A DNA stretch of 64,000 nucleotides from Kiloniellaceae bacterium (GCA_021776195.1 JAJFGK010000112.1:86612-150611); one strand, 5' to 3'. Positions 9,192-18,829 are shown, numbered from the stretch's first letter. The notes: a model not told the origin generated them from the letters alone. Numbers and translations are program-made.

Positions 9192-9790
9192 GATTCCCCC
9201 GGCTCGTCGAAGTCTTCGCTGAGGGCGGCGCGGGTCGCCTCCGGCATCACCGCCATGTGGCCGTACTGCGGGTGCGAAAATCCGATCACGACCGGTCCCT
9301 TGGGGTCCCGGAACTTGGCGATCTGCTCGACACTGAAGGGAAAGTGGATGAACTGCACCGCCGAGGCTTTGCCCGCGGCATTGGTCCGGTCGACGTCGTC
9401 CTCGGGCAGGCCCTTCACGGTCTCGCCGTCGAACTGGATGAAGGCGGTCTCCTCGACGCCGCCCAGCTTGGCGAGGAAGGAGGCGCGCCGCTGCGGCTCG
9501 TCGATCTCGAACATCACCGTCGCGACCAGTTCCCGGCCTTGCGGGATCATCGGGTTGTAGGCGGCCAGCTCATCGGCGATCTGCGCCTCGCCGCCGCGCT
9601 CGATATAGAGCATCTCCTGGACCTGCAGCCACATGGATTGATAGCTCTCGAAGTAGAAGCTGCAGACCGGTCCGACATCGCAGCGGCGGGCTTTCTTGAT
9701 CGGCAGAATCTCGTCCTTGATCGACTTGCGCCGGGCGACATAGTCCTCGATCGGCAAGATATCGTCTCGGTTGATTTGCTTTTTGGCCAT
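9188..9790 (-). CDS. DUF3501 family protein
   Basis: About 200 residues matching DUF3501 (start MAKKQINRDDILPIEDYV, middle ERGGEAQIADELAAYNP, FDIEQ-like region near FSVEQIAKF). No function is established. The family is repeatedly found beside rubrerythrin and a GlpC-like Fe-S oxidoreductase, exactly as here, so a role in the peroxide or iron response is inferred. One Cys pair is visible (RRCDVGPVC). It is the last gene of a minus-strand run after the Fe-S protein, about 38 bp downstream. The ATG at 9790 is preferred to the GTG at 9799 on family start position. Confidence 0.8.
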   Translation of the reverse strand: MAKKQINRDDILPIEDYVARRKSIKDEILPIKKARRCDVGPVCSFYFESYQSMWLQVQEMLYIERGGEAQIADELAAYNPMIPQGRELVATVMFEIDEPQRRASFLAKLGGVEETAFIQFDGETVKGLPEDDVDRTNAAGKASAVQFIHFPFSVEQIAKFRDPKGPVVIGFSHPQYGHMAVMPEATRAALSEDFDEPGES

Positions 9791-9828
9791 GGCGCCCACT
9801 TTCGCTTCCTCTTGTCAGGTCCCCGGAT

Positions 9829-11196
9829 TCAGGTCAGCCCATAGGCGAGCGCCAGCAGCTCGATCGGATGCTCGGCCGTGCGAATGTCGGGCTTGTCGTC
9901 CATGCGCAGTTTCTCGATCCCCTGGAGCAGGTGCTGGCCGGCCAGCGGACATTCCGAGACGATATAGGCATGACCCTTTTTCTCGACGGCGGCCTTGGCG
10001 GCCGTCGCGGTCTGCCGGGCGGCGGTGCGGCCGGTCTTGATCGCGGTGGGAAAGTTGTCCGCCAGGATACCCCAGGAACCGCCGTGCCCCGAGCAGCGTT
10101 CGATTACCGCAACCTGCGATTCGGGCAGCAAGCGCAGCATCTCGACGGCCTTGGCGCCCATGTTTTGGGCCCTGGCATGGCAGGCGAGGTGCAAGGCGAC
10201 GTCGCCCGCCAGAGGCTTCAGGCCCGGGGCGAGGCCCGCCGACTTGGCGATATCGACCACGTACTGGGAGATGTCGAAGGTCGCCTCCGACAGGCGTTTG
10301 ATGCTGGCATCGTCCGGCAGCAGCAGCGGCCATTCGAACTTCAGCATCAGGGCGCAGGAGGGAATAAGGGCAACCACCTGATAACCCTCGTCGATCCAGC
10401 GCCCCAGCTCGGCGGCCACCTGCCGGGCGCTGTCCGCGACTCCCTCGATGTCCCCCTGCTCGAGCTGCGGCATGCCGCAGCAGGCCGGATAGACCACCGT
10501 GGTCTCGACGCCGTTGTGCGCCAGCACCCGGCGCGCGGCCTGGCCGATCGCCGCGTTGTTGTAGTTGACGAAGCAGGTGGCATAGAGCACGACCTTGCGC
10601 CCGAAGGCGGGCGCCTCGCGATTCACGGTCAGCGGCTCGGCCATGGCCTGCTGCTGAAATGTCTGGCCCTCGTAGCGCGGCAGCGCCGCCTCGGGATGGA
10701 CCCCCAGGGTGTCGGCCAGCAGCTCGCGAGTCAGCTTGTTCTTGCAGCCGCTGGCCCAGTTGGCGAGCGGCGCCGCAAAGGCCGCCATCTTGCCGTTACG
10801 ATCGGTGCGGGTCAGCTCGGCGACGGCGCGGTTGGTTTTTCCCGCCGCTAGTTCGGCCGAGCGGTAGCGCAGCATCAGGTGCGGAAAGTCGATATTGAAC
10901 TCGTGGGGCGGCACATAGGGACAGCTGACCATGAAGCACATGTCGCAGAGCGTGCAGGCATCGACCACGGCCTTGTAGTCGGCTTTGTCCACGCTATCGA
11001 GCTCGCCGCTGTCGGACTCGTCGATCAGATCGAATAGGCGCGGAAAGGAGTCGCAAAGATTGAAGCAGCGCCGGCAGCCGTGGCAGATGTCGAAGACCCG
11101 CTCCATCTCGGCCATCAGCTTGTCCCGATCGTGGAAATCAGGATCGGTCCAGGGAATGGCGTGGCGTGTGGGAGCGCTCAATCCGCCTTCAGCCAT
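9829..11196 (-). CDS. GlpC/HdrD-like (Fe-S)-binding oxidoreductase
   Basis: 455 residues. Two ferredoxin-type 4Fe-4S motifs are near the N-terminus: CHGCRRCFNLCDSFP and CTLCDMCFMVSCPY (the latter with one extra residue before its last Cys). The C-terminal half has two CCG-type cysteine segments. They contain YPACCGMPQLEQGD and LACHARAQN, and the latter is followed by ERCSGHGGSWG, as in heterodisulfide reductase HdrB/D and glycerol-3-phosphate dehydrogenase subunit GlpC. It has no flavin domain and no membrane segment, so it probably passes electrons to a partner. The neighbouring rubrerythrin suggests it supplies reducing power for peroxide reduction, replacing the missing rubredoxin domain; that pairing is inference. 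Confidence 0.85.
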   Translation of the reverse strand: MAEGGLSAPTRHAIPWTDPDFHDRDKLMAEMERVFDICHGCRRCFNLCDSFPRLFDLIDESDSGELDSVDKADYKAVVDACTLCDMCFMVSCPYVPPHEFNIDFPHLMLRYRSAELAAGKTNRAVAELTRTDRNGKMAAFAAPLANWASGCKNKLTRELLADTLGVHPEAALPRYEGQTFQQQAMAEPLTVNREAPAFGRKVVLYATCFVNYNNAAIGQAARRVLAHNGVETTVVYPACCGMPQLEQGDIEGVADSARQVAAELGRWIDEGYQVVALIPSCALMLKFEWPLLLPDDASIKRLSEATFDISQYVVDIAKSAGLAPGLKPLAGDVALHLACHARAQNMGAKAVEMLRLLPESQVAVIERCSGHGGSWGILADNFPTAIKTGRTAARQTATAAKAAVEKKGHAYIVSECPLAGQHLLQGIEKLRMDDKPDIRTAEHPIELLALAYGLT

Positions 11197-11300
11197 GACT
11201 TGTCCTCCGGAACTTGTGCCGCCGCGCCGCGCGAAGCCCTGTCCCGCAAAGGCGGAAACGGGATCGGCGCGCCGTCGCGCTTCATCGTTGTTGGCGGCAA

Positions 11301-11335
11301 GAGGGGCGGCCGCGCCGCGTGCGACGGCCGCCCTC
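11301..11335 (-). other. Intercistronic GC-rich hairpin
   Basis: GAGGGGCGGCCG and CGGCCGCCCTC form an almost perfect 11-bp stem with a 12-nt loop in the 162-bp gap between rubrerythrin and the Fe-S oxidoreductase gene. There is no T-tract after it on the minus strand, so it looks more like an mRNA-processing or stabilising hairpin that raises rubrerythrin expression over its downstream partner than a full terminator. Confidence 0.5.
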
Positions 11336-11358
11336 GCGTCGGCCTGGTGGTCGCTGGA

Positions 11359-11778
11359 CTAGCTGCCCAGGGTGTCCAGTGCCTTCTGGAAGCGGCCGGC
11401 GTGGCTCTTTTCCGCCTTGGCCAGGGTCTCGAACCAGTCGGCAATCTCGTCGAAGTTTTCTTCGCGCGCGGCGCGGGCCATACCCGGGTACATGTCGGTG
11501 TACTCGTGGGTCTCGCCGGCGATCGCCGCCTTCAGATTGTCCGCCGTGGGGCCGATCGGCTCGCCGGTGGCGGGGTCGCCAACCTCTTCGAGGTACTGCA
11601 GATGCCCGTGGGCGTGGCCGGTTTCGCCCTCGGCGGTGGAGCGAAACACCGCGGCGACGTCGTTGTAACCTTCGATATCGGCCTTCTGGGCAAAATAGAG
11701 ATAGCGGCGGTTGGCCTGGCTCTCGCCGGCAAAGGCGGCCTTCAGGTTTTCTTCGGTCTTGGTGTTCTTCAGCGACAT
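11359..11778 (-). CDS. Rubrerythrin (erythrin form, no rubredoxin domain)
   Basis: 139-residue four-helix di-iron protein reducing hydrogen peroxide. Metal-ligand helices are seen at [42 protein letters not shown] and [14 protein letters not shown]. These give the paired E and ExxH ligands of the ferritin-like fold. The C-terminal CxxC rubredoxin domain of classic rubrerythrin is absent, so an external electron donor is needed. The adjacent Fe-S oxidoreductase is the obvious candidate. Irr lies immediately upstream on the same strand, consistent with iron/peroxide control. Confidence 0.92.
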   Translation of the reverse strand: MSLKNTKTEENLKAAFAGESQANRRYLYFAQKADIEGYNDVAAVFRSTAEGETGHAHGHLQYLEEVGDPATGEPIGPTADNLKAAIAGETHEYTDMYPGMARAAREENFDEIADWFETLAKAEKSHAGRFQKALDTLGS

Positions 11779-11895
11779 CGTCCTACTCCTGTTGACTCTC
11801 TTGTTGGCGTGAAGGGTTTGTCGGTCTCGATCCGCGCGACTTTGCCTGGTGGGAAACCCTGGGGAGACAAAAACCTGACTCTCAGGGCCGACTAC

Positions 11896-11953
11896 ATTTA
11901 GATTGCAGATTAGAATTGCTCAATAAAAATTTTTAGCGAATTGATATCGCAGT
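11896..11953 (-). promoter_or_regulatory. AT-rich promoter/operator candidate upstream of rubrerythrin
   Basis: The gap between irr and the rubrerythrin gene is strikingly AT-rich against its surroundings. It contains repeated TCTAA/TTAGA elements, with AATTCTAAT and ATCTAAAT separated by a few bases on the minus strand. Fur-family regulators bind AT-rich imperfect palindromes, so this is a plausible site for Irr. The exact box is not defined from sequence alone. Confidence 0.35.
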
Positions 11954-12370
11954 CTAATTTTTCTTGATCCGGATTGTGACCTCGACCTTGGTGACGGCCA
12001 TGCCATCCGGCGCCGTCGGCAAAGAACCGAAAGCGACGGCATCGCGCGGCACATCGATCAGCTGGCTGGTCTCCTCCACGAAAAAGTGGTGATGGTCCGC
12101 CACGTTGGTATCGAAGTAGGAGCGCCCGCCCGCGGCAAGAATTTCCCGCAGCAACCCCGCGTCGGTGAATTGATGCAGCGCGTTGTAGACCGTGGCCAGG
12201 GAAATGCCGACTCCCGCGGATCGGGCCGCGTCGTGAAGCTGTTCGGCGGTGACGTGACGGTCGGGCCCGGCGAAGAGCAGCTTGGCCAAGGCAAGTCTTT
12301 GACGCGTCGGTCGCAGACCGGCCTGTTTCAAGCGTTCGATATAGGGACTGTAGGGGCGTTCGCTAGTCAT
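11954..12370 (-). CDS. irr: Fur-family iron response regulator (Irr-like)
   Basis: About 138 residues. The winged-helix half has GLRPTRQRLALAKLLF and GVGISLATVYNALHQF. The metal region reads NVADHHHFFVEE, the His-rich signature of Irr. The C-terminal CxxC zinc site of canonical Fur is missing, which is also an Irr trait. Irr controls haem and iron genes in alphaproteobacteria and responds to haem status. The ATG at 12370 with GGAAG upstream is chosen; the longer TTG-initiated ORF from 12418 adds a non-conserved 16 residues. It is divergent from fabA and upstream of rubrerythrin, an arrangement I recognise from other alphaproteobacteria. PerR is the alternative but less likely. Confidence 0.83.
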   Translation of the reverse strand: MTSERPYSPYIERLKQAGLRPTRQRLALAKLLFAGPDRHVTAEQLHDAARSAGVGISLATVYNALHQFTDAGLLREILAAGGRSYFDTNVADHHHFFVEETSQLIDVPRDAVAFGSLPTAPDGMAVTKVEVTIRIKKN

Positions 12371-12652
12371 GACTTCCAATATAGGGGCGATTCCCGTCGT
12401 GAAAAGCGCCAATCTCAATCGCTTGGCGATTGAATTGGAATCACTTTAAGATAGCTGCCGCAACCGACCGGCGACGCGCGGTCCAGGAGATTTCCCCGCG
12501 GAACCAGGCGCTGCGAAATATTTTCCTGTTGTTTATTGTCTCCAAGTGGTCGAGGTTATACCTAATAGTAAGCCCAGGCGTGAAGTGCCGCACTTCGCGC
12601 CGTTGGGTTCATTTTTGCTGGGGCATTTCCGGTCCCGGCACGCCACGCGGGA
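12371..12652. promoter_or_regulatory. Divergent irr-fabA control region
   Basis: This 282-bp gap holds the promoters of irr (leftward) and fabA (rightward). It includes an AT-rich patch around 12425-12460 and another around 12515-12565, in contrast to its GC-rich flanks. I cannot fix -35/-10 elements or an operator with confidence. Confidence 0.4.
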
Positions 12653-13186
12653 GTGACGACGGCCTTGAGCGAACGAGTGTCTAATTTTTCTTACGAAGAC
12701 CTGTTGAAGTGCGCACGCGGCGAGCTGTTCGGCCCTGGCAACGCCCAATTGCCGTTGCCGCCCATGCTGATGTTCGACCGCATCAAGAAGATCGCCGATA
12801 TCGGCGGCAAGAACGACAAGGGCGAGGTTGTCGCCGAGTTCGATGTCAAGCCGGACAGTTGGTTCTTCGCTTGCCACTTCAAGGGCGATCCGGTCATGCC
12901 GGGCTGCCTTGGCCTGGACGCGCTGTGGCAATTGGTCGGCTTTTTTCTCGGTTGGCTGGGAGCGCCCGGCCGCGGCCGCGCGCTTGGTGTCGGCGAGGTC
13001 AAGCTGAAGGGGATGGTCACCCCTGACGTCAAGAAGATCGTCTACCGCCTCGATATCAAGCGGATCATGCGCAGCAAGCTGGTTCTAGGTGTTGCCGACG
13101 GCCGCATGGAGGCCGACGGCGAGATCATCTATGAGGCCAAGGACTTGAAAGTCGGACTCTTCTCACCGCTTCCCAAGACGGCCTGA
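12653..13186 (+). CDS. fabA: 3-hydroxydecanoyl-[ACP] dehydratase/isomerase
   Basis: Makes the cis-3 double bond that begins unsaturated fatty acid synthesis. 177 residues with the hot-dog-fold signature: [20 protein letters not shown], catalytic His in [19 protein letters not shown] and Asp in LDALWQL. GTG at 12653 is the first start, but a GGGAG lies directly against it. A TTG at 12665 would have 12 bp spacing and give the usual short N-terminus before NFSYEDLL, so the true start may be four codons later. First gene of fabA-fabB-fabI; 10 bp to fabB. Confidence 0.95.
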   Translation: MTTALSERVSNFSYEDLLKCARGELFGPGNAQLPLPPMLMFDRIKKIADIGGKNDKGEVVAEFDVKPDSWFFACHFKGDPVMPGCLGLDALWQLVGFFLGWLGAPGRGRALGVGEVKLKGMVTPDVKKIVYRLDIKRIMRSKLVLGVADGRMEADGEIIYEAKDLKVGLFSPLPKTA

Positions 13187-13196
13187 CGGAGCCACC

Positions 13197-14417
13197 ATGC
13201 GCCGTGTCGTCGTCACCGGGCTGGGCATCGTCTCTTCCATCGGCAACAACAAGGCCGAGGTGGTCGATTCGCTGCGCGCGGGACGCTCCGGCATAGAGTT
13301 CTGCGAGACCTATGCCGAGATGGGTTTTCGCAGCCACGTCCACGGCTCGATCAACATCGATCTCGAAAGCCACATCGACCGCAAGCTGCGCCGCTTCATG
13401 GGCGATGGCGCGGCCTACAACTATGTCGCCATGAAGCAAGCGATCGACGACGCCGGCCTCGACGAGAGCGACGTCTCGAACGAGATGACGGGTATCGTCA
13501 TGGGCTCGGGCGGCCCCTCCACCTCGAATCAGGTGCTGGCCGCGGATCTCGCCCGCGAAAAAGGCCCCAAACGGGTTGGTCCCTACATGGTGCCGCGCTG
13601 CATGTCTTCGACCAACGCCGCCAATATGGCCACCGCCTTCAAGATCAAGGGGGTTTCCTACTCGATCTCCTCGGCCTGTTCGACCTCGGCGCACTGTGTC
13701 GGCAACGGCGCCGAATTGATCCAGCTCGGCAAGCAGGACATCGTCCTGGCCGGCGGCGGCGAGGAGCTGCACTGGACCTTGACCGTGCTGTTCGACGCCA
13801 TGGGCGCGCTGTCCAGCAAGTACAACGACAGCCCGGCCCGCGCGTCGCGGCCCTACGATGTCGACCGCGACGGCTTCGTCATCGCCGGCGGCGGCGGCGT
13901 GGTGGTGCTGGAGGAGCTGGAGCACGCCAAGGCACGCGGCGCCAAGATCTACGGCGAGTTGGTCGGCTACGGCGCGACCTCCGACGGCCTCGACATGGTG
14001 GCCCCGTCCGGCGAAGGCGCGGTGCGCTGCATGCGCCTGGCAATGCGCGGCCTCGGCAACACGCCGATCGATTACGTCAACACCCATGGCACCTCGACAC
14101 CGGTGGGCGATATCGTCGAGCTCGATGCCATGCGCGAGGTCTTCGGCGCCGACCTGCCTTTGATCGCCTCGACCAAATCCTTGACCGGTCACTCGCAAGG
14201 CGCGACGGGTGTCCACGAGGCGATCTTCAGCCTCTTGATGATGGACCAGGGCTTCGTGGCGGCCTCGGCCAATATCGAAAATATCGAACCTTCCGCCGAG
14301 AGCGTACCGATCGTTCGCGAGGTCATGGATAACAAGGTTCTCAACTGCGTGGCCTCGAACAGCTTCGGATTTGGTGGAACGAACGCCTCTCTCATCTTCT
14401 CCCGTTACGAAGGATAA
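13197..14417 (+). CDS. fabB: 3-oxoacyl-[ACP] synthase I
   Basis: Condensing enzyme elongating unsaturated acyl-ACP. 406 residues. The Cys-His-His triad is visible: Cys in [15 protein letters not shown], His in [13 protein letters not shown] and His in [13 protein letters not shown]. The C-terminal glycine loop [14 protein letters not shown] is present. The CSTSAH nucleophile context and genetic coupling to fabA indicate FabB rather than FabF. ATG at 13197 lies 10 bp after fabA, with GGAG just upstream. It acts in the cytoplasm with FabA and FabI encoded on either side. Confidence 0.96.
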   Translation: MRRVVVTGLGIVSSIGNNKAEVVDSLRAGRSGIEFCETYAEMGFRSHVHGSINIDLESHIDRKLRRFMGDGAAYNYVAMKQAIDDAGLDESDVSNEMTGIVMGSGGPSTSNQVLAADLAREKGPKRVGPYMVPRCMSSTNAANMATAFKIKGVSYSISSACSTSAHCVGNGAELIQLGKQDIVLAGGGEELHWTLTVLFDAMGALSSKYNDSPARASRPYDVDRDGFVIAGGGGVVVLEELEHAKARGAKIYGELVGYGATSDGLDMVAPSGEGAVRCMRLAMRGLGNTPIDYVNTHGTSTPVGDIVELDAMREVFGADLPLIASTKSLTGHSQGATGVHEAIFSLLMMDQGFVAASANIENIEPSAESVPIVREVMDNKVLNCVASNSFGFGGTNASLIFSRYEG

Positions 14418-14446
14418 AAAACAACGTGACCGTTTCGGGGGGACTG

Positions 14447-15235
14447 ATGGCCGGCAAGCGCGGCCTGATCATGGGAGTCGCCAACGATCATTCGATCGCC
14501 TGGGGCATTGCCCGCGAGCTGCGGGCCCAAGGCGCGGACCTCGCCTTCACTTTTCAGGGCGCCGCCTTCGAAAAGCGGGTCCGGCCCTTGGCCGAGTCGG
14601 TCGACTCGACACTGGTCATGCCCTGCGATGTCGAAGACGAGGTGGCCATCGCCGCGGTTTTCGATGAGTTGAGCGCCACCTGGGGCAAGCTCGATTTCGT
14701 GGTCCACGCCATCGCCTATGCCGACAAGGAAGAGCTCAAGGGCCTCTACCTGAACACCAGCCGCGAGAACTTTCGGCGGACCATGGCGATTTCCTGCTAC
14801 TCCTTTACCGCCATCTGCCGGGCCGCGGCACCGCTGCTCAATGACGATGCCAGCCTTTTGACGCTCAGCTACCTGGGCGCCGAGCGGGTGACGCCCAACT
14901 ACAATGTCATGGGAGTCGCCAAGGCGGCGCTGGAGGCCAGCGTGCGTTATCTGGCCGTCGACCTGGGCGACCGGGGGATCCGGGTGAACGCCATTTCCGC
15001 CGGGCCGCTGCGCACCCTGGCCGGTTCGGCGATCGGCGATGCCCGTTTCGTCTTTGCCTGGAATCGCGATCACGCGCCGCTGGCCCGTACCGTCCTGTTG
15101 GAGGAGGTCGGGCGCGCCGGGCTCTACTTCCTCTCGGATCTCTCCAGTGGCGTCACCGGGGAAGTCCAGCACGTCGATGCGGGCTACAACATCGTCGGCA
15201 TCCCCTCGCCGGGGCGCATGCCCAAGAACGGTTGA
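14447..15235 (+). CDS. fabI: Enoyl-[ACP] reductase (NADH)
   Basis: Short-chain dehydrogenase reducing the enoyl-ACP double bond, the last step of each elongation cycle. About 262 residues. The dinucleotide site is GLIMGVANDHSIAWG, typical of FabI. The active-site tyrosines and lysine are in LSYLGAERVTPNYNVMGVAK (Y-x6-K). ATG 14447 gives the usual short N-terminus MAGKRG; a GTG at 14426 with a more distant AAGGA would add seven residues. It is the third gene of the fabA-fabB-fabI operon and the classic triclosan target family. Confidence 0.94.
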   Translation: MAGKRGLIMGVANDHSIAWGIARELRAQGADLAFTFQGAAFEKRVRPLAESVDSTLVMPCDVEDEVAIAAVFDELSATWGKLDFVVHAIAYADKEELKGLYLNTSRENFRRTMAISCYSFTAICRAAAPLLNDDASLLTLSYLGAERVTPNYNVMGVAKAALEASVRYLAVDLGDRGIRVNAISAGPLRTLAGSAIGDARFVFAWNRDHAPLARTVLLEEVGRAGLYFLSDLSSGVTGEVQHVDAGYNIVGIPSPGRMPKNG

Positions 15236-15262
15236 CCCGAGCCGCGCGTTTCAAGAAATACG

Positions 15263-16081
15263 CTATTTGCCCAGTCCGTAGTCGTAGCCCAGGTCGTGAC
15301 GCAGGTTTTCCCTGAGCGTCTGCCGAAAGAAGGCAAGGTCCTCCGCGGAGAACCAGGCCAGGGGCTGGCGTTCGTCGAAACGCACGAAGCGCCGGTCGGT
15401 CGCCGACGCACCGGGGTCGATCCGCTTGGCCATGGCCTCCTTCGTGGCGTGGGCCACGGCATGGTCGAGGTCGCTCTCGTCAATATCGAGGCGGAAGTGA
15501 CCGGCAAGCCGCGCGAGCTCACGCTTGGTGTCGCGCCTCAGGTCCTCGTAGCGCAGCAACAGGGTCTCCGCCGGGAAACGTTCCAGCACCCGGCCCCAGC
15601 GGTTGTGGAACCGCAGGCACCACCAGATGTCCGCGCGGTGCCGATTGCCGGTGATATCGCCGCGCAGAAAAGTCGAAAAGCTCTCCGTCTCCTGAACCCG
15701 GAAGCGCTCGTAGTTCGAGACCAGGACGGCGCGGATGTCGCGCACCAAGACGGCGAAGGGCGGAAAGGCGATGCAGCCGCGCAACAGTCGGCTGTCGAAG
15801 AGCCGGTGGGGTATCGAGTGGGTCGAGGCCAGGCGGGGTGCCTGGGGATGGATCCGCGGATGCTTTGGATGTCCGATGAACTCGTTGCTGGCTTCGTTGT
15901 TCACGTAGCGCGGCGGCGGCAGGTCCAACCGGCGCGCAATGGCCAGGCTCAGCATATAGTTGAGCCACTGGGTCCCTGAATTGGCCGAGGTGACGAGAAA
16001 CCCCTGATAGTCCCGGTACTTGAGGATCGACGCGTTGGAAACTTCGCGACGCCAGGCATGAAAGGCAAAGCGCGAATTCAA
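15263..16081 (-). CDS. Sulfotransferase-like protein
   Basis: About 272 residues. LVTSANSGTQWLNYML resembles the 5'-phosphosulfate loop of PAPS-dependent sulfotransferases (PKSGTTW pattern, with Ser replacing Lys-Ser context). FAVLVRDIRAVLVSNYERF resembles the 3'-phosphate segment (Arg then Ser). RYEDLRRDTKRELARLAGHF near the C-terminal third is typical of the family. The missing lysine in the first motif leaves activity uncertain. The start is unclear: the ORF runs to 16219 inside the pnp end, and no ATG lies in a sensible place. TTG at 16081 with GGGGAGGGG close upstream fits. It is convergent with fabI and lies after the pnp terminator, so probably an addition to a conserved locus. Confidence 0.65.
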   Translation of the reverse strand: MNSRFAFHAWRREVSNASILKYRDYQGFLVTSANSGTQWLNYMLSLAIARRLDLPPPRYVNNEASNEFIGHPKHPRIHPQAPRLASTHSIPHRLFDSRLLRGCIAFPPFAVLVRDIRAVLVSNYERFRVQETESFSTFLRGDITGNRHRADIWWCLRFHNRWGRVLERFPAETLLLRYEDLRRDTKRELARLAGHFRLDIDESDLDHAVAHATKEAMAKRIDPGASATDRRFVRFDERQPLAWFSAEDLAFFRQTLRENLRHDLGYDYGLGK

Positions 16082-16101
16082 CAGCCCCCTCCCCGGCGGC
16101 G

Positions 16102-16134
16102 AAAAGAAAAGCGGCGACCCCTTGGGGCCGCCGC
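16102..16134 (-). terminator. Rho-independent terminator of pnp
   Basis: On the minus strand an 11-bp GC-rich stem (GCGGCGGCCCC paired with GGGGTCGCCGC, one mismatch, 2-nt AA loop) is followed by TTTTCTTTT. It lies about 30 bp after the pnp stop and closes the long rimP-nusA-infB-pnp run. Confidence 0.85.
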
Positions 16135-16163
16135 TCGCAGAACATCGTTCGTCGGCAAAGGGA

Positions 16164-18281
16164 TCAGTCCGCCGGCACGGGCTCGGCCTCCAGATCCGCC
16201 CCGGTGGCCTGGTCGACACGCTTCATCGACAGCTTCACCTTGCCGCGGTCCATGCCGATGCACTTGACCTTCACGCTGTCGCCTTCCTTGACGACGTCGG
16301 TCACCTGCTCGACGCGGCGCTTCTCCAACTCGGAGATATGCACCAGGCCATCGCGCGCGCCCATGAAGTTCACGAAGGCACCGAAGTCCACGACCTTGAC
16401 GACCTTGCCGTCGTAGACCTCGCCGATCTCGGGCTCCGCCGTGATCGACTTGATCCAATCGATCGCGGCCTTGGACTGGCTGTCGTCGACAGCGGCGACC
16501 TTCACCGTGCCGTCGTCCTCGATGTCGATCTTGGCGCCGGTGACCTCGGTGATCTCGCGGATCACCTTGCCGCCGGTTCCGATCACTTCACGAATCTTGT
16601 CCTTGGGGATCTCGATCACGGTGATGCGCGGGGCGTTGGCGCTGACGGACTGCCTGGATTCGGTCAGGGCCTTGGCCATCTCCGCCAAGATGTGCAGGCG
16701 ACCGTCCTTGGCCTGGTTCAGGGCGATGCCCATGATCTCCTTGGTGATCGAGGTAATCTTGATGTCCATCTGCAATGAGGTGATGCCCTCGCTGCTGCCG
16801 GCGACCTTGAAATCCATATCGCCCAGATGGTCTTCGTCGCCCAGAATGTCGGACAGGACGGCGAAGTCGTCACCCTCCTTGATCAGACCCATGGCGATAC
16901 CGGCAATCGGCCGTTCCAGAGGAACGCCGGCATCCATCAGCGCCAGCGACGAGCCGCAGACCGTGGCCATGGAAGAGGATCCATTGGACTCGGTCACCTC
17001 GGAGACCACCCGCATGGTGTAGGGGAAGTCCTCCTTGCCGGGCAGGACCGGCCGCACCGCCCGCCAAGCCAGCTTGCCATGGCCGATCTCGCGCCGGCCC
17101 GGTGCCAGGCGAAAGCTCGTCTCGCCGACCGAATAGGGTGGGAAGTTGTAGTGCAGCATGAAGCTTTCCCGGTAGCTGCCATCCAGGGCGTCGACCAGCT
17201 GCTCGTCCTGTCCGGTGCCCAGCGTGGTGGTGACCAGAGCCTGGGTCTCGCCGCGGGTAAAGAGCGCCGAGCCGTGGGTCATGGGGAGGATGCCAACCTC
17301 GCAATTGATCTGGCGGACATCGCTGCCAGAGCGGCCGTCGATGCGCTTGCCGGTCTTCAGGATCGAGCCGCGAACCACGTCGCTCTCGATACCCTTGAAC
17401 AGACCCTTGGCGATACCGGCCTCTTCTTCGTCGAGACCCTCGACCGCCTGTTCCTTGGCGGCGCCGACCTTGGCCTGGCGTTCTTGCTTGTCGGGCTCCT
17501 GATAGGCCTGCTCGAGGGCACCGGCGATGCCGCCAGCCAGGAGTTTTTCTTTCAACGCCTCGGCGCTGGTGTCGGGCCCGGGCAGATCCCAGGGTTCCTT
17601 GGCGCAGCGCTCGGCCAGATCGATGATCGCGTTGATCACCGGCAGAATCGCCTCATGGCCGAAGTTGACGGCACCCAGCATGATCTCTTCCGAAAGCTCC
17701 TTGGCTTCGGATTCGACCATCAACACGCCATCGCGCGTGCCGGCCATCACCAGATCGAGGTCGGAGTCGGCGACCGTGTCCATCAGCGGATTGAGCTGAT
17801 ACTCGCCGTCCTTGTAGCCGACCCGGCAGCCGCCGATCGGCCCCAGGAAGGGCAGGCCCGAGATGGTCAAGGCCGCGGAGGCGCCAACCAGGGCGACGAT
17901 ATCGGGATCGTTCTCCAGGTCGAAGCTGACCACCGTGCACATCACCTGGGTCTCGTTCTTGAAGCCCTTGGGGAAGAGCGGCCGGATCGGCCGGTCGATC
18001 AGACGCGAGGTCAGGGTTTCCTTTTCCGAGGGACGCCCTTCGCGCTTGAAGAAGCCACCGGGAATCTTGCCCGCGGCGTAGGTCTTCTCCTGATAGTTGA
18101 CGGTGAGGGGGAAAAAGTCGAAGCCGGGTCGCGGCTGCTTCTCACCGACCGCGGTGCAGAGAACCGTGGTCTGGCCATAGGTCGCCACCACGGCGCCGGT
18201 GGCCTGGCGGGCAATCTGGCCCGACTCGAGGGTGAGCGTGCGCCCGCCCCATTCGATTTCTACTTTTGATTTCGTAAACAT
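16164..18281 (-). CDS. pnp: Polyribonucleotide nucleotidyltransferase
   Basis: 3'-5' phosphorolytic exoribonuclease and degradosome partner. 705 residues in the family order: RNase PH domain 1 (from [20 protein letters not shown]), helical linker, RNase PH domain 2 ([43 protein letters not shown]), then KH domain with [12 protein letters not shown] and S1 domain from [20 protein letters not shown] 18281 has AAGGA upstream. It is last in the rimP-to-pnp cluster, 257 bp after rpsO, a gap that in other bacteria carries pnp's own promoter and RNase III hairpin. Confidence 0.97.
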   Translation of the reverse strand: MFTKSKVEIEWGGRTLTLESGQIARQATGAVVATYGQTTVLCTAVGEKQPRPGFDFFPLTVNYQEKTYAAGKIPGGFFKREGRPSEKETLTSRLIDRPIRPLFPKGFKNETQVMCTVVSFDLENDPDIVALVGASAALTISGLPFLGPIGGCRVGYKDGEYQLNPLMDTVADSDLDLVMAGTRDGVLMVESEAKELSEEIMLGAVNFGHEAILPVINAIIDLAERCAKEPWDLPGPDTSAEALKEKLLAGGIAGALEQAYQEPDKQERQAKVGAAKEQAVEGLDEEEAGIAKGLFKGIESDVVRGSILKTGKRIDGRSGSDVRQINCEVGILPMTHGSALFTRGETQALVTTTLGTGQDEQLVDALDGSYRESFMLHYNFPPYSVGETSFRLAPGRREIGHGKLAWRAVRPVLPGKEDFPYTMRVVSEVTESNGSSSMATVCGSSLALMDAGVPLERPIAGIAMGLIKEGDDFAVLSDILGDEDHLGDMDFKVAGSSEGITSLQMDIKITSITKEIMGIALNQAKDGRLHILAEMAKALTESRQSVSANAPRITVIEIPKDKIREVIGTGGKVIREITEVTGAKIDIEDDGTVKVAAVDDSQSKAAIDWIKSITAEPEIGEVYDGKVVKVVDFGAFVNFMGARDGLVHISELEKRRVEQVTDVVKEGDSVKVKCIGMDRGKVKLSMKRVDQATGADLEAEPVPAD

Positions 18282-18538
18282 AGTACATTCAGTCCTTTAT
18301 CACATCGCCGGATGATGGGGGCCGGACCGGCGGAAGGAGCGGCCCGTCGCGCCGATACCGGCGGCTGGTCGCTGCTTGCGTAGGCCCGGCTTCCATGATG
18401 GGCATGCCACGCCGGCTCGTGGGCAGGCCCTCTTAACAAGGCGTCGTTTTCAGCGTTCCCGCCGCAAAAGGCGAGCGCCCGCACACCGCGACGCCAATCG
18501 GCAGTGCGAGCCCGTCATGGCGATATTTCGGGATCCGA
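18282..18538 (-). promoter_or_regulatory. rpsO-pnp intergenic region
   Basis: 257 bp without a credible gene. By analogy with other proteobacteria it should hold the rpsO transcript end, a pnp promoter and an autoregulatory leader hairpin. I see several GC-rich inverted segments but none with a convincing T-tract or long perfect stem, so no element is placed. Confidence 0.35.
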
Positions 18539-18808
18539 TCAGCGCCTGAGGCCCAACCGTTTGATCAGGGCCTCGTAGCGGGCCTGTTCCTTGCGCTTGA
18601 CGTAGTCAAGGAGACGGCGGCGCTGGCCCACCATGATCAGCAACCCACGGCGCGAATGGAAGTCCTTCTTGTGGGTCTTCAAATGGTCGGTCAGATTGAT
18701 AATCCGTTCGGTCAAGATCGCGACCTGAACCTCGGGCGACCCGGTGTCGGATTCACCCGTGGCGTAATCCTTGATGATCTCTTGCTTGCGTTCAGCCGTT
18801 ACCGACAT
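18539..18808 (-). CDS. rpsO: 30S ribosomal protein S15
   Basis: 89 residues, the usual length. Signature segments are [35 protein letters not shown] and [11 protein letters not shown], which contact the central domain of 16S rRNA. It lies between truB (21 bp upstream) and pnp, as in most proteobacteria. The Shine-Dalgarno GGAGAGGAAACG precedes the ATG. Confidence 0.98.
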   Translation of the reverse strand: MSVTAERKQEIIKDYATGESDTGSPEVQVAILTERIINLTDHLKTHKKDFHSRRGLLIMVGQRRRLLDYVKRKEQARYEALIKRLGLRR

Positions 18809-18829
18809 CGTTTCCTCTCCAAATTGTCT

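Noticed and set aside
16827..18269. Plus-strand open frame of 480 codons
   Set aside because: Opposite pnp; no recognisable motif.
18300..18520. Possible structured leader or terminator between rpsO and pnp
   Set aside because: Several short GC-rich inverted segments exist but none has a long stem with a T-tract; not enough to call a defined element.
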